Below are positions 54,331 to 62,497 of a DNA stretch of 64,000 bases, piece by piece. The DNA comes from Thermus caldifontis. Its GTDB lineage: Bacteria; Deinococcota; Deinococci; Deinococcales; Thermaceae. How positions within the stretch are numbered: position 1 is the stretch's first letter; each line of letters opens with the position of its first letter. A program made the translations under genes and the position numbers. The notes under the pieces were generated by a model. It was not told the origin of the DNA. It did no database searches and was given only the letters and a program-made list of their open reading frames with translations. The stretch lies in assembly GCF_003336745.1 (NCBI RefSeq), contig NZ_QGMX01000001.1, positions 124,001 to 188,000 on the forward strand, given 5' to 3'.

Positions 54331-55275
54331 ATGGCCACAACCTCTTTCCGCCCTTGGCTCATTGTAGCCACCTTTCTTTACCCTGCGGCTTTGGGCCAAC
54401 CCCTGCTGCTAGCCCACGAGCCGGAGGTACGGTGGCTCTTTGCCCTCGAGCTGATGAGGGCGGCCCTCGAGGCCCATGCCGAAGCCCCTTCCCCCGATTC
54501 CCTGCAGGACTTTGAGGAGGGTCTGCACCTGGTAAGGGAGAGCCTCCGCGCATGGTCCCTTCCCTTTTCCTCCCGATGGGAAGGCTTTCTGCAACGGGTG
54601 GAGCACCTTTCCCTGGCAGAGCCCAGCAACCTCCGCCCCCTTCTCCGCGAGGCCGAGGACCTCTTTCATCAAATCCAAGCGTCCTTGGTACCCCACCTGG
54701 ATCCAGCCCTGCGGGCAGGGCTCGTAGTTCAGCTGGCCCTGGGGGATAAGGGGGTGGCCGCCAGCTACCAGGAGGGCTTCTTGGGAAGGAAGGCGGCTTA
54801 CCGCCGTGGCTTTTTCCTCCTGTGGCAGCTCGAGCTCCAGGTGGCCGAGCTCAAGCCCTTCCTTTCCCCCGAAACCTGGTCCAGGATCGCCGAGGCCCTG
54901 GCCGCTTTGCGGGAGCTCTACCCCAGTTCGGGTTGGCCCGAGCGGTTCCGGGATCCGGAAAGGGCCAGGGAGGCCGCCCTAGACTTAGCCTTTGCCCTGG
55001 AAGCCGGCCTAGGCGTAGACCTTCTCCCCCGGGATCCCCGGCAAGGCCTAAGGTACCTGCGCCACTTGGTGCAGCCGGCTTGCCAGGCACCGCCAGGGCA
55101 AGGGGAAGAAGCCTGGGAAGCGGCGCGTCTCTTCTTCCGGTCCTACCTTCTTCTCCCCCTTGCCGCCAACGCCCCCACCCAGGCCGACGCCCTGGCCCAG
55201 GCCCTGGACGAACCGCCCTCCTGCGATAGGCTCCCCGCCCTTCTCCAAGAAGCAGAAGAGGCCCCCTGGGAGTAA
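54331..55275 (+). CDS. Secreted helical protein of unknown function
   Basis: 314 residues. The N-terminus (FRPWLIVATFLYPAALGQP) looks like a signal peptide; the rest is helical, Leu/Ala/Glu-rich, with two cysteines near the end (PACQAP and PPSCDRL) that could form a disulphide. No family recognised. A Shine-Dalgarno GAGGAGAGAGG precedes ATG 54331. It lies between the secDF terminator and the convergent SARP regulator, and is not in an operon with either. Confidence 0.65.
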   Translation: MATTSFRPWLIVATFLYPAALGQPLLLAHEPEVRWLFALELMRAALEAHAEAPSPDSLQDFEEGLHLVRESLRAWSLPFSSRWEGFLQRVEHLSLAEPSNLRPLLREAEDLFHQIQASLVPHLDPALRAGLVVQLALGDKGVAASYQEGFLGRKAAYRRGFFLLWQLELQVAELKPFLSPETWSRIAEALAALRELYPSSGWPERFRDPERAREAALDLAFALEAGLGVDLLPRDPRQGLRYLRHLVQPACQAPPGQGEEAWEAARLFFRSYLLLPLAANAPTQADALAQALDEPPSCDRLPALLQEAEEAPWE

Positions 55276-55295
55276 CGCTTCGTTGGACTCGCATG

Positions 55296-55369
55296 GAGCC
55301 CCTGCCTATTCTCCAGACCTAGCACCCGGCTTCAAAACCGGGCTGGTTGGGGGCGCCAGATAGGGGCTC
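55296..55369. other. tRNA-like palindromic region between convergent genes
   Basis: 74 bases closed by a perfect 8-bp helix GAGCCCCT (55296-55303) / AGGGGCTC (55362-55369). Inside are a weak 3-bp arm, a 5-bp arm CCCGG / CCGGG with loop CTTCAAAA (55325-55342), and CTGG / CCAG. The second arm and the next bases resemble a tRNA-Sec anticodon arm, but GG of the D loop and TTC of the T loop are missing. On the minus strand the middle arm makes a good hairpin, so a two-way terminator is the plain explanation. Confidence 0.4.
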
Positions 55370-57950
55370 ATGCTTCCAAACCCAGCTCCTGCAAAGCCCT
55401 TTGTCGGAGGAGAAGGGCTTCCTCCTGGGCCGGGGTGCCGTAAAGCCGCCGTAGAACCTCCTCATCCAGGGGATCCAGGCGCAAGGCCAAAAGCCAGTCC
55501 TCGAACCTAGGGCTTTGCAAAAGGGCCTGCCGCCGTTCCTCCAGGTAGGCTCTGGCCAGGTCTTCCAGAAAAGGGTGGTCCAGACCCAGGTAGGGTGGGG
55601 CCAGGGGAGCCTGGGGATCCAAAAGGTCCAGGTAGAGTTCCGGGGCTTGGCGGAAGAGGCCATAGGGTTTTTGGCGCAGGAAGTAGGGCTTGGCGCCCCT
55701 GGGACGCCCCGGCTCCAAGAGGTTCACCACCTCCCACCACAGCACCCGGAACTCCCCCGGGGAGACCGCCAAGGCCTCCAGCAGGTCCTCCTTTTCCCAG
55801 TCTCCCGCCGTTAATAGGGCCAGGAGAAGCCGGGCCTTGTCCCGGCGGAACCGCACGGGGGATCCCTCCACCCGGACCTCAAACCCCCCAAGCACCCGGA
55901 CCTCTACCCGGACCCCTGGATGGTAGGAAACCGCAAGGCGACCGAGCCGCCAAAGGGCCCGGCGCACCCGGGCAATAGGGGGAGAGAACAGCGTCCTTCC
56001 AGCCAAGAAGGGGTAAGCCACCAGCAGGTTTTCCCAGCCATCCCAGAAGGGGTAGGCCTCGGCCAAGGCCCGAAGGAAGGGATCCAGAACGGGCAGGGCC
56101 GGTAGGGGAAAAACCGGTCCCCGGCGAAGCCAGGCCACAGCCACCATGAGGGTGAGAAAACCCTCCACCCAGAGGTCCCCCGCCGTCCGGGCCAGGCGCA
56201 CCATCTCCTTATAGGCTCCCTCATCCCCTAAAGCGGCTAGGCCCCCCAAAGCCTCCACCTTGAGCCGCGCCGGACCCCCCTCGGCCATGGCCAAGGCGGA
56301 CCGATAGGCAGCCTTGGCCTCCTCAAGGCGCTCTAAAGCCAAAAGGGCATGCCCCCGCCTGGCCTGGGCCAGGCTCATGCCGAAGGGACTTCCCAGCACC
56401 TCGGCCTCCCTCAGACCCCGCTCCGCCCAGCGAAGGCCCTCTTCTGCATCCCCGGCCACACACTCCAAAAGAGCCCGGAGAAGCGTACCCTCACGATGGT
56501 TCTGCGGTGGCCGATGCAGGCCGGGGTCCTCGCTTTCCCGCAACAGGGCTAGGGCTTCCGCTGGCCTTCCCTGCCTAAGGAGAAGCCGGGGCCCGGAAAA
56601 CCCCAGGGCCTCCGCTTCCTCCACCCGGCCCTCGTTTAGGAGGTTCTCCGCCAGAAGAAACCCGGCTTCTTGAGGGAAGAACCTCAAGGCCTCCTCCAGG
56701 TAGGGACGTCCTCGAGCCGGCTCCACCGTGTCCAGAAAAAGCCGGGCCAAGCCCAGGTAAGCCCGGGTCTCCCCTGCCCTCAGGGCCTTTTGATAAGCGG
56801 CCTCCGCCTCCTGGTAGCGCCCGGCCTGGCGCAAGGCCTCTGCTTCCAGGAGGTCGAGCTTATGCCGCCCTCGCCGCAACGCCTCCGGCAGGTGGGCCAT
56901 AAGGCGCAAGACGGTGTAGGTGAGGCCACGGGCCAGCCAGGAAAACCCCTCCTGCACCAAAAGATCCGCTACATGGCCGAACCTTCCCGCCTCCAGGAGG
57001 AACTCGGCTGCCCGAACCCCTTCCCCGCGGGCTAGGGCCTCCTCCGCCGCCTTGGTGAGGAGCCCCCGGGCCTCCGCCTCGGGAAGAAGGGTTTTAAGGG
57101 CGCTGCGCACCAGGGGATGGAAGCAGAGCTTTCCCTCCCGCCTTTCCAGAAGCAAGTCTTCGGCGTAAGGCAAAAGGGCGTGGCCTTCCGCCTCCGGGAC
57201 CTCCCCCAAAAGGGCCAGCCTCGAGGCCTCCCGCAGAACTTCCTCGGGAAGGCCGTACGCCAGGTAGGCCAGGAGCCCCTCGGCGCTTTCCAGCGCCAGC
57301 TCCGGCTTGAGCCCCCGGCGCATGGCCAAGACGGCCACCCGGAGCCCCAAGGGCCATCCCTTCACCAGGGAAAGGGCCCTTTCCACCTCAAAGGCCGGAA
57401 GCTCCGGGGCCAACGCCTTGGCCAGCTGGCAGGCCTCCTGGGGATCAAAGGCCAGCTCCCGTTCGGAAAACACCGTGAAAAAGGCAAAGGGCGTGGCCCT
57501 CCGTGAGAGGAGCAGAAGCCTTACACCCGGAAGGCGCACAAGCCCTTGGACCACCCTAAGCACCCCGGGACTCTCTGCCCGATGCGCCTCATCCAGAACC
57601 AAGAGGTGGGAACCCAGAGGCTCCAAGGCTTGGATCAAGGCCTCCAGAGCTCGAGGCCAGGCCCCCGCCTCCAAAAGCTCCGCCACCTCAGCCAACCCCA
57701 CCCGCTCCCGGTAGGCCGCCAGGAGGTGCCAGAGGAAAACCGCCGGGTCCTTGGCCTCCTCCGCCAGGGCCAGGTAGACCCCCGTGAACTCAGAGGCCAG
57801 GCTGGTCTTCCCGTACCCCGCCCCTCCGGCTAGGACCACCCCTGGGCTATGGCGGAAAGCTTCCTCCACCAAGCGCCGGGGGCGGTCCCGCCGTACCTCC
57901 TTAGCCGTACGCGGAGGAAGGAGCCTCGAGGCGGGCACCGGATAGGGCAT
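55368..57950 (-). CDS. Large STAND/TPR transcriptional regulator with C-terminal SARP-type domain
   Basis: 860 residues. N-terminal MalT-like NTPase: Walker A VVLAGGAGYGKTSLA, Walker B LLVLDEAHRAES. Middle (about 300-640): TPR-like helical repeats (GRYQEAEAAYQKALRAG, LERLEEAKAAYRSALAMAEGG). C-terminal (about 665-860): an OmpR-type winged helix VRVLGGFEVRVEGSPVRFRRDKARLLLALL followed by a bacterial transcriptional activation domain, i.e. a SARP. This order is reversed compared with Streptomyces AfsR. It probably senses a ligand through the TPR/NTPase part and activates the divergent operon. Starts: GTG 57956 or ATG 57950, with AGGAG before both. Confidence 0.88.
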   Translation of the reverse strand: MPYPVPASRLLPPRTAKEVRRDRPRRLVEEAFRHSPGVVLAGGAGYGKTSLASEFTGVYLALAEEAKDPAVFLWHLLAAYRERVGLAEVAELLEAGAWPRALEALIQALEPLGSHLLVLDEAHRAESPGVLRVVQGLVRLPGVRLLLLSRRATPFAFFTVFSERELAFDPQEACQLAKALAPELPAFEVERALSLVKGWPLGLRVAVLAMRRGLKPELALESAEGLLAYLAYGLPEEVLREASRLALLGEVPEAEGHALLPYAEDLLLERREGKLCFHPLVRSALKTLLPEAEARGLLTKAAEEALARGEGVRAAEFLLEAGRFGHVADLLVQEGFSWLARGLTYTVLRLMAHLPEALRRGRHKLDLLEAEALRQAGRYQEAEAAYQKALRAGETRAYLGLARLFLDTVEPARGRPYLEEALRFFPQEAGFLLAENLLNEGRVEEAEALGFSGPRLLLRQGRPAEALALLRESEDPGLHRPPQNHREGTLLRALLECVAGDAEEGLRWAERGLREAEVLGSPFGMSLAQARRGHALLALERLEEAKAAYRSALAMAEGGPARLKVEALGGLAALGDEGAYKEMVRLARTAGDLWVEGFLTLMVAVAWLRRGPVFPLPALPVLDPFLRALAEAYPFWDGWENLLVAYPFLAGRTLFSPPIARVRRALWRLGRLAVSYHPGVRVEVRVLGGFEVRVEGSPVRFRRDKARLLLALLTAGDWEKEDLLEALAVSPGEFRVLWWEVVNLLEPGRPRGAKPYFLRQKPYGLFRQAPELYLDLLDPQAPLAPPYLGLDHPFLEDLARAYLEERRQALLQSPRFEDWLLALRLDPLDEEVLRRLYGTPAQEEALLLRQRALQELGLEA

Positions 57951-58057
57951 ACTCACATTCTCCTGGTATCCAGGCCTCTAGGCAATGGCCGATTGACTCC
58001 GCCCCAGGCAGAAGACCTGGCCCCGTGGAGGCTACCCTCAGGGAAGGACATCACTCG

Positions 58058-58090
58058 TGTAACGGCGCTGTAACACCCAGAAGCTAACCT
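58058..58090 (+). promoter_or_regulatory. SARP-type direct repeat and -10 box of the KAS III-like operon
   Basis: TGTAACG (58058-58064), spacer GCGC, TGTAACA (58069-58075): a heptamer pair with an 11-base period, the geometry of boxes bound by SARP activators. A -10 TAACCT (58085-58090) starts 9 bases after the second heptamer and ends 8 bases before ATG 58099. The repeats cover the -35 position, and no -35 hexamer is seen, as expected for an activator-dependent, leaderless promoter. Confidence 0.6.
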
Positions 58091-58098
58091 TGAGGCAA

Positions 58099-59106
58099 AT
58101 GTTCGTCCGAGGGCTGGGGATTTACCTACCCGTCAAGCGCGTATCGGCAGAGGAAATCGCTGCATCCTCGGGGCTTCCTGCAGAGGTGGTGCGGGAAAAG
58201 CTGGGCATCTTGGAAAAACCGGTGCCGGGATCCAACGACCACCCCGCCGACATGGCCCTATGGGCTGCCCAAGCCGCCCTCAAAGTAGCGAGCATACCCC
58301 CGGACACCATCGATTGGGTGATCTCCATCGTGGAGGAGTACAAGGACTATCCCGTCTGGACCACAGCCCCGTATCTGGCCTTGGGCCTTGGGGCCTCGAG
58401 GGCCAAGGGGCTGGATCTAAACCAGAAGTGCGCCTCTCTCATGGGGGCCCTGGAGGTGGCCCGGGGGCTTCTCGCCACCCGCAAGGAGGCCCAGGTGATC
58501 CTGGTGGCGGGGGGCTACCGCAATGGGGACCTGGTGGACTACCAAGACCCCAGCACCCGCTTCCTCTACGACCTCGCCGCAGGGGGAGGGGCCATGGTCC
58601 TCACCCGGGAGGGACCTGGGCTACGGCTCCTGGGCCTTGCCCACCGCATGGACCCCACCCTGGCCCTTACGGTCAAGGTACCCGTGGGGGGAACGCGAAG
58701 CCCGTTAAATCCGGGCAACCTGGCCGAGTTCCGCCTGCGCGTGGAAAATCCTCAGACTATGAAGGAACGCCTAGACCGCACCTCCATTCCCACGTTCCTG
58801 GAGGTGATACGGGAGGCCTTGGGGGAAGCCGGCTATACCGAGGCCGACCTGGACTACCTGGCCCTTCTTCACATGAAGCGCTCCGCCCACCGGGCGGTGT
58901 TAGAAGGCCTGGGTTTGAGGGAAGACCAGTCCATCTATTTGGAACGCTTCGGGCACCTGGGCCAACTAGATCCTATCCTCTCCCTGAAGCTGGCCTGGGA
59001 GGAGGGGCTTTTGCGGGAGGGAAGCCTGGTGGCCCTGGCAGCCGCAGGGGTGGGGTACTTCTACGGGGCAGCGGTGCTCCGTCTGGAAGGAGGGCTTTAT
59101 GCTTGA
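58099..59106 (+). CDS. 3-oxoacyl-ACP synthase III-like (thiolase-fold) enzyme
   Basis: 335 residues. The nucleophile Cys is in LNQKCASLMGALEVA (~residue 114); the His is in LLHMKRSAH. Where FabH has GNTS with the catalytic Asn, this protein has FGHLGQLDP, so it belongs to a divergent KAS III-like group and may not do the standard FabH reaction. Likely condenses or transfers acyl groups from CoA thioesters. ATG 58099 is chosen by the -10 spacing; TTG 58090 is the alternative. First gene of the operon divergent from the SARP regulator; overlaps the ligase gene by 8 bases. Confidence 0.8.
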   Translation: MFVRGLGIYLPVKRVSAEEIAASSGLPAEVVREKLGILEKPVPGSNDHPADMALWAAQAALKVASIPPDTIDWVISIVEEYKDYPVWTTAPYLALGLGASRAKGLDLNQKCASLMGALEVARGLLATRKEAQVILVAGGYRNGDLVDYQDPSTRFLYDLAAGGGAMVLTREGPGLRLLGLAHRMDPTLALTVKVPVGGTRSPLNPGNLAEFRLRVENPQTMKERLDRTSIPTFLEVIREALGEAGYTEADLDYLALLHMKRSAHRAVLEGLGLREDQSIYLERFGHLGQLDPILSLKLAWEEGLLREGSLVALAAAGVGYFYGAAVLRLEGGLYA

Positions 59107-60577
59107 GCCCAACTGGCTAGGAAGGCTTGCCGTATACCACCCCAAGCGCCAGGCCCTATGGTTTCGCGGGGATTGGCTCACCTATGGGGAACTGTACCAA
59201 AGGGCCAGGAAGGCGGCCGGAACCCTGCAGAAGCTGAGGGTAGGCCCAGGGGACCGGGTGGGCCTACTGGCTTGGAACCATCCCGCTTACCTGGACCTCC
59301 TTTTCGCCGCCCCCCTCCTAGGCCACATCCTTACTCCCTTCAACCACCGCTTGAGTTTGCCTGAGTTGCAAGCCCTTTACGCCTATACCGAGCCCCAGGT
59401 GCTCTTCTACGGGGAAGGGTTCCAGGACATGGCCCAGGCCCTGGATGCAAGGGCCCTTCCCCTCGAGGTCCTCCTCGAGGGAGCGGAAATAGAGGAGGCT
59501 ACCAGGGTAGACCTGGAAGACCCCGCCCTCCTCCTCTTCACCGGGGGCACCACCGGCCTGCCCAAAGGCGCCCTGATCCCCTACCGTCAGCTTCTGATCA
59601 ACGCCATCCAGACCGCCTTTTCCTGGGGGCTTACCCGGGAGGACCGGTACATCCTAGCCACCCCCATGTTCCACGCCGCCCTGAACGCCCTGGCCACCCC
59701 TCTCCTTTACCTGGGAGGAAGCGTGGTGATAGAGGAGCGCTTCCGCCCTGAGGAGTACCTAGCCTTGGTCCAGGCGCACCGCCCCACCCTCCTCTTCCTG
59801 GTGCCCACCATGTTCCAGATGCTCCTGGAAACCCCGGGCTTTGCCGAAACCGACCTTTCCTTTGTCCGCTTCGCCATCTCTGGAGGAGCCCCCTGCCCCG
59901 GCCCGGTGCGGGAAGCTTTCCGCAGAAAAGGGGTGCGTTTCAAGCAGGGCTACGGCCTCACGGAGTGCGGGGTGAACTGCTTCACCCTGGAGCTGGAGGA
60001 AGCCGAGGCCTTTCCCGAGAGCGTGGGCCGGCCCATGCCCCACTTAAGGGCTCGCCTGGTGCGGGAGGATGGAGGCGAAGCCCAGGTGGGGGAAGCGGGG
60101 GAGCTTTGGCTTTCGGGAAGCGTGGTCATGAAGGGGTATTTCCGCCGCCCCGAGGAGAACGCCAAGACCTTCGTCTATGACGGGGAAAGGCTCTGGCTCC
60201 GCACCGGGGACCTGGCCTTCCAAGACGAGGGCGGGCGCTTTTATATCGCAGGGCGCAGGAAGGAGATGTTCATCTCCGGGGGGGAGAACGTCTACCCCGT
60301 GGAGGTGGAGCGGGTCCTCTACGACCACCCGGCGGTACGCGAAGCGGCGGTGGTGGGCGTACCGGACCCCAGGTGGGGCGAGGTGGGGGTGGCCTTCGTG
60401 GCCCTTAGAGAGCCGCTGGAAGCAGAGGCCCTTCGCGCCTTCCTGCGGGAACGCCTGGCGGGGTATAAGGTTCCCAAGCACATCGTCTACCTGGAGGAAC
60501 TCCCCAAGTCCGGCCCGGGAAAGGTGCAGAAGGAGACTTTGAAAAGGATGTGGGAGGCAGAGCATGGTCAGGCTTAG
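59099..60577 (+). CDS. AMP-dependent acyl-CoA ligase
   Basis: 492 residues, ANL superfamily, medium-length type. P-loop LLLFTGGTTGLPKGALIP, adenine/aromatic motif GYGLTECGVN, hinge RTGDLAFQDEGGRFYIAGRRKEMFISGGENVYP, and the catalytic lysine in PKSGPGKVQKETL. It makes a CoA ester from a carboxylic acid. Genes on both sides overlap it (8 and 14 bases), so the acid is probably the transported substrate of the cluster. Confidence 0.9.
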   Translation: MLEPNWLGRLAVYHPKRQALWFRGDWLTYGELYQRARKAAGTLQKLRVGPGDRVGLLAWNHPAYLDLLFAAPLLGHILTPFNHRLSLPELQALYAYTEPQVLFYGEGFQDMAQALDARALPLEVLLEGAEIEEATRVDLEDPALLLFTGGTTGLPKGALIPYRQLLINAIQTAFSWGLTREDRYILATPMFHAALNALATPLLYLGGSVVIEERFRPEEYLALVQAHRPTLLFLVPTMFQMLLETPGFAETDLSFVRFAISGGAPCPGPVREAFRRKGVRFKQGYGLTECGVNCFTLELEEAEAFPESVGRPMPHLRARLVREDGGEAQVGEAGELWLSGSVVMKGYFRRPEENAKTFVYDGERLWLRTGDLAFQDEGGRFYIAGRRKEMFISGGENVYPVEVERVLYDHPAVREAAVVGVPDPRWGEVGVAFVALREPLEAEALRAFLRERLAGYKVPKHIVYLEELPKSGPGKVQKETLKRMWEAEHGQA

Positions 60578-61337
60578 GTACCGCATAGAGGGAAGGGGGC
60601 CAAGGGTGGTACTTCTCAACGGGATCTTTCAGCGTCTGGAGAGCTGGGATCCCGTGGTGCCCCACCTCGAGGGCTACACCCTTCTCCGCTACGACATGCG
60701 GGGCCAAGGGGAAAGCGAGGCCCCAGAGGGTTTCTACACCCCAGAGGTCCACGCCCAAGACCTCCTCGGGCTCCTCGAGGAGCTGGGCTGGGAAGACGCC
60801 ACCTTAGTGGGCCTTTCCAATGGGGGGATCGTGGCCATAAAGGCCGCCCTCCTGGCCCCTCATCGCCTCCGGGGGCTGGTTCTGGCCTGCACCACCCCCT
60901 ACCTGGACCCGGCCTTAAGGGCCAAGGTGGAGAGCTGGCTTTACGCCCTTAGGGCCGGGGGTACCCCCTTGCGCCTAAGGGTAGCCTTGCCCTGGGTTTT
61001 CGGGGCCCGTTTCCTCAACGCCCACCCCGAGCTCCTCCAGGAGAAGGGCCTTGCCACCCTGATGGCCCAGGCCCCGGATGACAAGGCCCAGGAAAGGCTT
61101 CTTCTGGGGTTTCTTGCCCTCGAGGACCTCAGATCCCATCTTCCGGACCTTGCCCTGCCAGCCCTGGTTCTCTACGGGGAAGAGGACCTGCTTTTTCCCA
61201 AGCCCTACGCCGAGGCCCTGGCGGGGGCCATGGGGGCTAGGCTCCAAGCCCTACCCACGGGACACGCCGCTCCCCTGGAAGCCCCCCAAGCCTTCGCCGA
61301 GGCCTTGAAAAGCTTTCTGGAGGTGATCTATGCTTAG
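60564..61337 (+). CDS. Alpha/beta hydrolase (first)
   Basis: 257 residues. Triad: Ser in GLSNGG (nucleophile elbow), Asp in LVLYGEEDLLFP, His in LPTGHAAPLE. Fold opening VVLLNGIFQRLESWDPVVPHLEGY gives the oxyanion region. Could be an esterase, lactonase, thioesterase or C-C hydrolase. Overlaps its neighbours by 14 and 8 bases. Confidence 0.85.
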   Translation: MVRLRYRIEGRGPRVVLLNGIFQRLESWDPVVPHLEGYTLLRYDMRGQGESEAPEGFYTPEVHAQDLLGLLEELGWEDATLVGLSNGGIVAIKAALLAPHRLRGLVLACTTPYLDPALRAKVESWLYALRAGGTPLRLRVALPWVFGARFLNAHPELLQEKGLATLMAQAPDDKAQERLLLGFLALEDLRSHLPDLALPALVLYGEEDLLFPKPYAEALAGAMGARLQALPTGHAAPLEAPQAFAEALKSFLEVIYA

Positions 61338-62079
61338 TTATTTAGAAGGCGGGGCAGGAACCCCGGTGGTCTTGGTCCACGGTAACTTTGCCTCTAAGGA
61401 GTGGTGGCGGGAGCTTCTCCAGGAGCCGCCCAAAGGAGCCTGGCTTCTGGCCCCCGACCTCCCGGGCTTTGGGGAAAGCCCTGCCCCAGAGGACTTCATT
61501 CCCTCCATCCCCGCCTACGCTGCGGCCCTTCGGGCCTTTCTTCAGGAGAAAGGTTTAGAAGACGCCATCCTGGTGGGCCACTCCCTGGGAGGGGCGGTGG
61601 CCATGGAAGCGACGAGTGAGAAGACACGGGGCCTGGTTCTCATCAACTCTGCCCCGCCCTCGGGGTTAAAGACCCCGGAGGCCTATTACCCCATCTTGGA
61701 AAGCTACCGCTACAACCGGGAAGCCCTGGCCCAGGCCCTGGCCGCCATGGCCCCCACCCGTAGACCCCCCTGGTTCTCGGAGCTGGTGGAGAGGGCGCAA
61801 AGGATGCATCCCACCCACTTCCAGGGCAACGCCCGCGCCCTAGCGGAATGGCGGCTGGAAAGGGTGTACCCGGGACCGGTTCTGGTGGTCCATGGCGCCA
61901 TGGACTCCCTCGTCACCCGGGCCATGGCGGAGGAAACAGCAGCTTTCTTTCCCCGAGGGAAGCTTCTCGGCCTCGAGAACATAGGCCACTCAGTGAATCT
62001 GGAAAATCCCGGACTGTTAAAAGGGATCTTAGAGGACTTCCTCAAGGAGGTGCACGGTGAAGTTCCAGGTGGGGGATAA
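61330..62079 (+). CDS. Alpha/beta hydrolase (second)
   Basis: 249 residues. Triad: Ser in LVGHSLGGAVAM, Asp in VVHGAMDSLVTR, His in ENIGHSVNLENP; the oxyanion motif is VLVHGNFASKEWW. It is only distantly similar to the preceding hydrolase (different elbow and lid), so the two probably act on different substrates or steps rather than being a recent duplication. Overlaps the MaoC gene by 23 bases. Confidence 0.85.
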   Translation: MLSYLEGGAGTPVVLVHGNFASKEWWRELLQEPPKGAWLLAPDLPGFGESPAPEDFIPSIPAYAAALRAFLQEKGLEDAILVGHSLGGAVAMEATSEKTRGLVLINSAPPSGLKTPEAYYPILESYRYNREALAQALAAMAPTRRPPWFSELVERAQRMHPTHFQGNARALAEWRLERVYPGPVLVVHGAMDSLVTRAMAEETAAFFPRGKLLGLENIGHSVNLENPGLLKGILEDFLKEVHGEVPGGG

Positions 62080-62482
62080 AGCCAGCTACACCCAGACCAT
62101 CTCCGAGGCCCACGTAGCCCTCTTCGTGGGGGCGGTAGGGGACACCAATCCCCTGCACGTGGACGAAGCCTATGCCCAGGGAAGCCGCTTTGGCCGGCGC
62201 ATCGCCCAGGGAATCCTGGTGGCCGGCCTCATCTCCACCGTGATCGGCACCAAGCTCCCGGGCACCGGGGCCATCTACCTCTCCCAGAACTTGCGCTTTC
62301 TAAAGCCCACCTACCTGGGGGATACCATCACCGCCACCGCCATTGTCAAAGCGGTGCGGGAAAGGGAAAAGGGCGGCTTCGTTCTGACCCTGGATACCTT
62401 TTGCGAGAACCAGCGGGGAGAAAGGGTCATCGAGGGCGAGGCCGTGGTGCTGTACGAGGAACCTACGGGCGCAAGGCCCTAG
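62057..62482 (+). CDS. MaoC-family (R)-specific enoyl-CoA hydratase
   Basis: 141 residues, single hotdog. The hydratase motif is intact: FVGAVGDTNPLHVDEAYAQGSRFG with Asp and His (D-x4-H), then RIAQGILVAGLISTVIGTKLPG. It hydrates trans-2-enoyl-CoA to (R)-3-hydroxyacyl-CoA. GTG 62057 has AAGGAGG 7 bases upstream. With the ligase and KAS-like enzyme it suggests beta-oxidation-type processing. Confidence 0.88.
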   Translation: MKFQVGDKASYTQTISEAHVALFVGAVGDTNPLHVDEAYAQGSRFGRRIAQGILVAGLISTVIGTKLPGTGAIYLSQNLRFLKPTYLGDTITATAIVKAVREREKGGFVLTLDTFCENQRGERVIEGEAVVLYEEPTGARP

Positions 62483-62497
62483 GGAAAGGAGGCAAGT

